14,459 nucleotides of DNA, taken from assembly GCA_963553325.1 (NCBI GenBank), contig CAUVOF010000058.1:1-14459 (forward strand), read 5' to 3'. The position numbers were made by a program, and so were the translations under genes. The first letter of the stretch is position 1, and each line of letters begins with the position of its first letter. Source of the stretch: Cardiobacterium sp963553325. GTDB lineage: Bacteria > Pseudomonadota > Gammaproteobacteria > Cardiobacteriales > Cardiobacteriaceae. The notes under the pieces were generated by a model. It was not told the origin of the DNA and ran no database searches. It saw nothing but the letters and a program-made list of their open reading frames with translations. Shown in pieces: positions 14,384 through 14,459 of this stretch.

Positions 14384-14458
14384 GGGTCGTTAGCTCAGTG
14401 GTAGAGCAGTTGGCTTTTAACCAATTGGTCGAAGGTTCGAATCCTTCACGACCCACCA
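14384..14458 (+). tRNA. tRNA-Lys (anticodon TTT)
   Basis: A complete 75-base cloverleaf. The acceptor stem GGGTCGT pairs with ACGACCC. The D arm is GCTC-AGTGGTA-GAGC. The anticodon stem GTTGG/CCAAT encloses loop CTTTTAA with TTT. The T arm is GAAGG-TTCGAAT-CCTTC. Discriminator A and an encoded CCA follow. It reads AAA and AAG. It lies at the window edge and could be the first of a tRNA cluster. Confidence 0.97.
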
Positions 14459-14459
14459 T

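Overview
The window looks like chromosomal DNA of a GC-rich (outside the islands) Gram-negative gammaproteobacterium. A GlnE of normal size, a MutM, an Ogt-type methyltransferase, a two-HKD cardiolipin synthase, a TonB-dependent receptor and EmrB/HlyD-type efflux parts all point that way. The mixture reminds me of Cardiobacteriaceae, but that is an impression and no marker gene here proves it.

Layout. (1) Positions 1-400 hold what looks like the right end of an insertion sequence, then a short gene fragment. (2) Positions 402-4920 are a damaged efflux locus. An intact DHA2-type MFS transporter (402-2066) is followed by an AT-rich gene for a CHAT/caspase-like protease (2124-3071). Next come a broken HlyD/EmrA-type fusion protein (3172-3814) and a second AT-rich gene (3955-4920). 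That gene's N-terminal part resembles a SLATT-type two-membrane-segment effector, and its last ~85 codons switch abruptly to GC-rich host-like sequence. The two AT-rich genes are the best candidates for a horizontally acquired defence or cell-suicide module. (3) Positions 4923-6372 hold ogt, a bidirectional terminator, and a decayed TonB-dependent receptor on the minus strand with a Fur-like site and a terminator-like hairpin in its leader. (4) Positions 6543-12486 are a tightly packed plus-strand run of housekeeping genes: mutM, an acidic protein of unknown function, cls and glnE (gaps of 60, 13 and 9 bp). (5) Positions 12487-14251 hold a palindrome-rich 140-bp element bounded by 8-bp direct repeats. 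After it comes a membrane-protein gene split into two ORFs by a different 140-bp element. That second element has inverted ends, a 5-bp target duplication, and the same terminal sequence as the IS end at position 35-50. Removing it with one target copy restores a single 411-codon frame. (6) The window closes with a tRNA-Lys(UUU) gene and its promoter.

Overall, stable housekeeping genes on one strand are flanked by regions in flux. Two uptake or efflux systems are decaying, small mobile or palindromic elements have inserted, and AT-rich defence-like genes occupy gaps inside a broken efflux operon.
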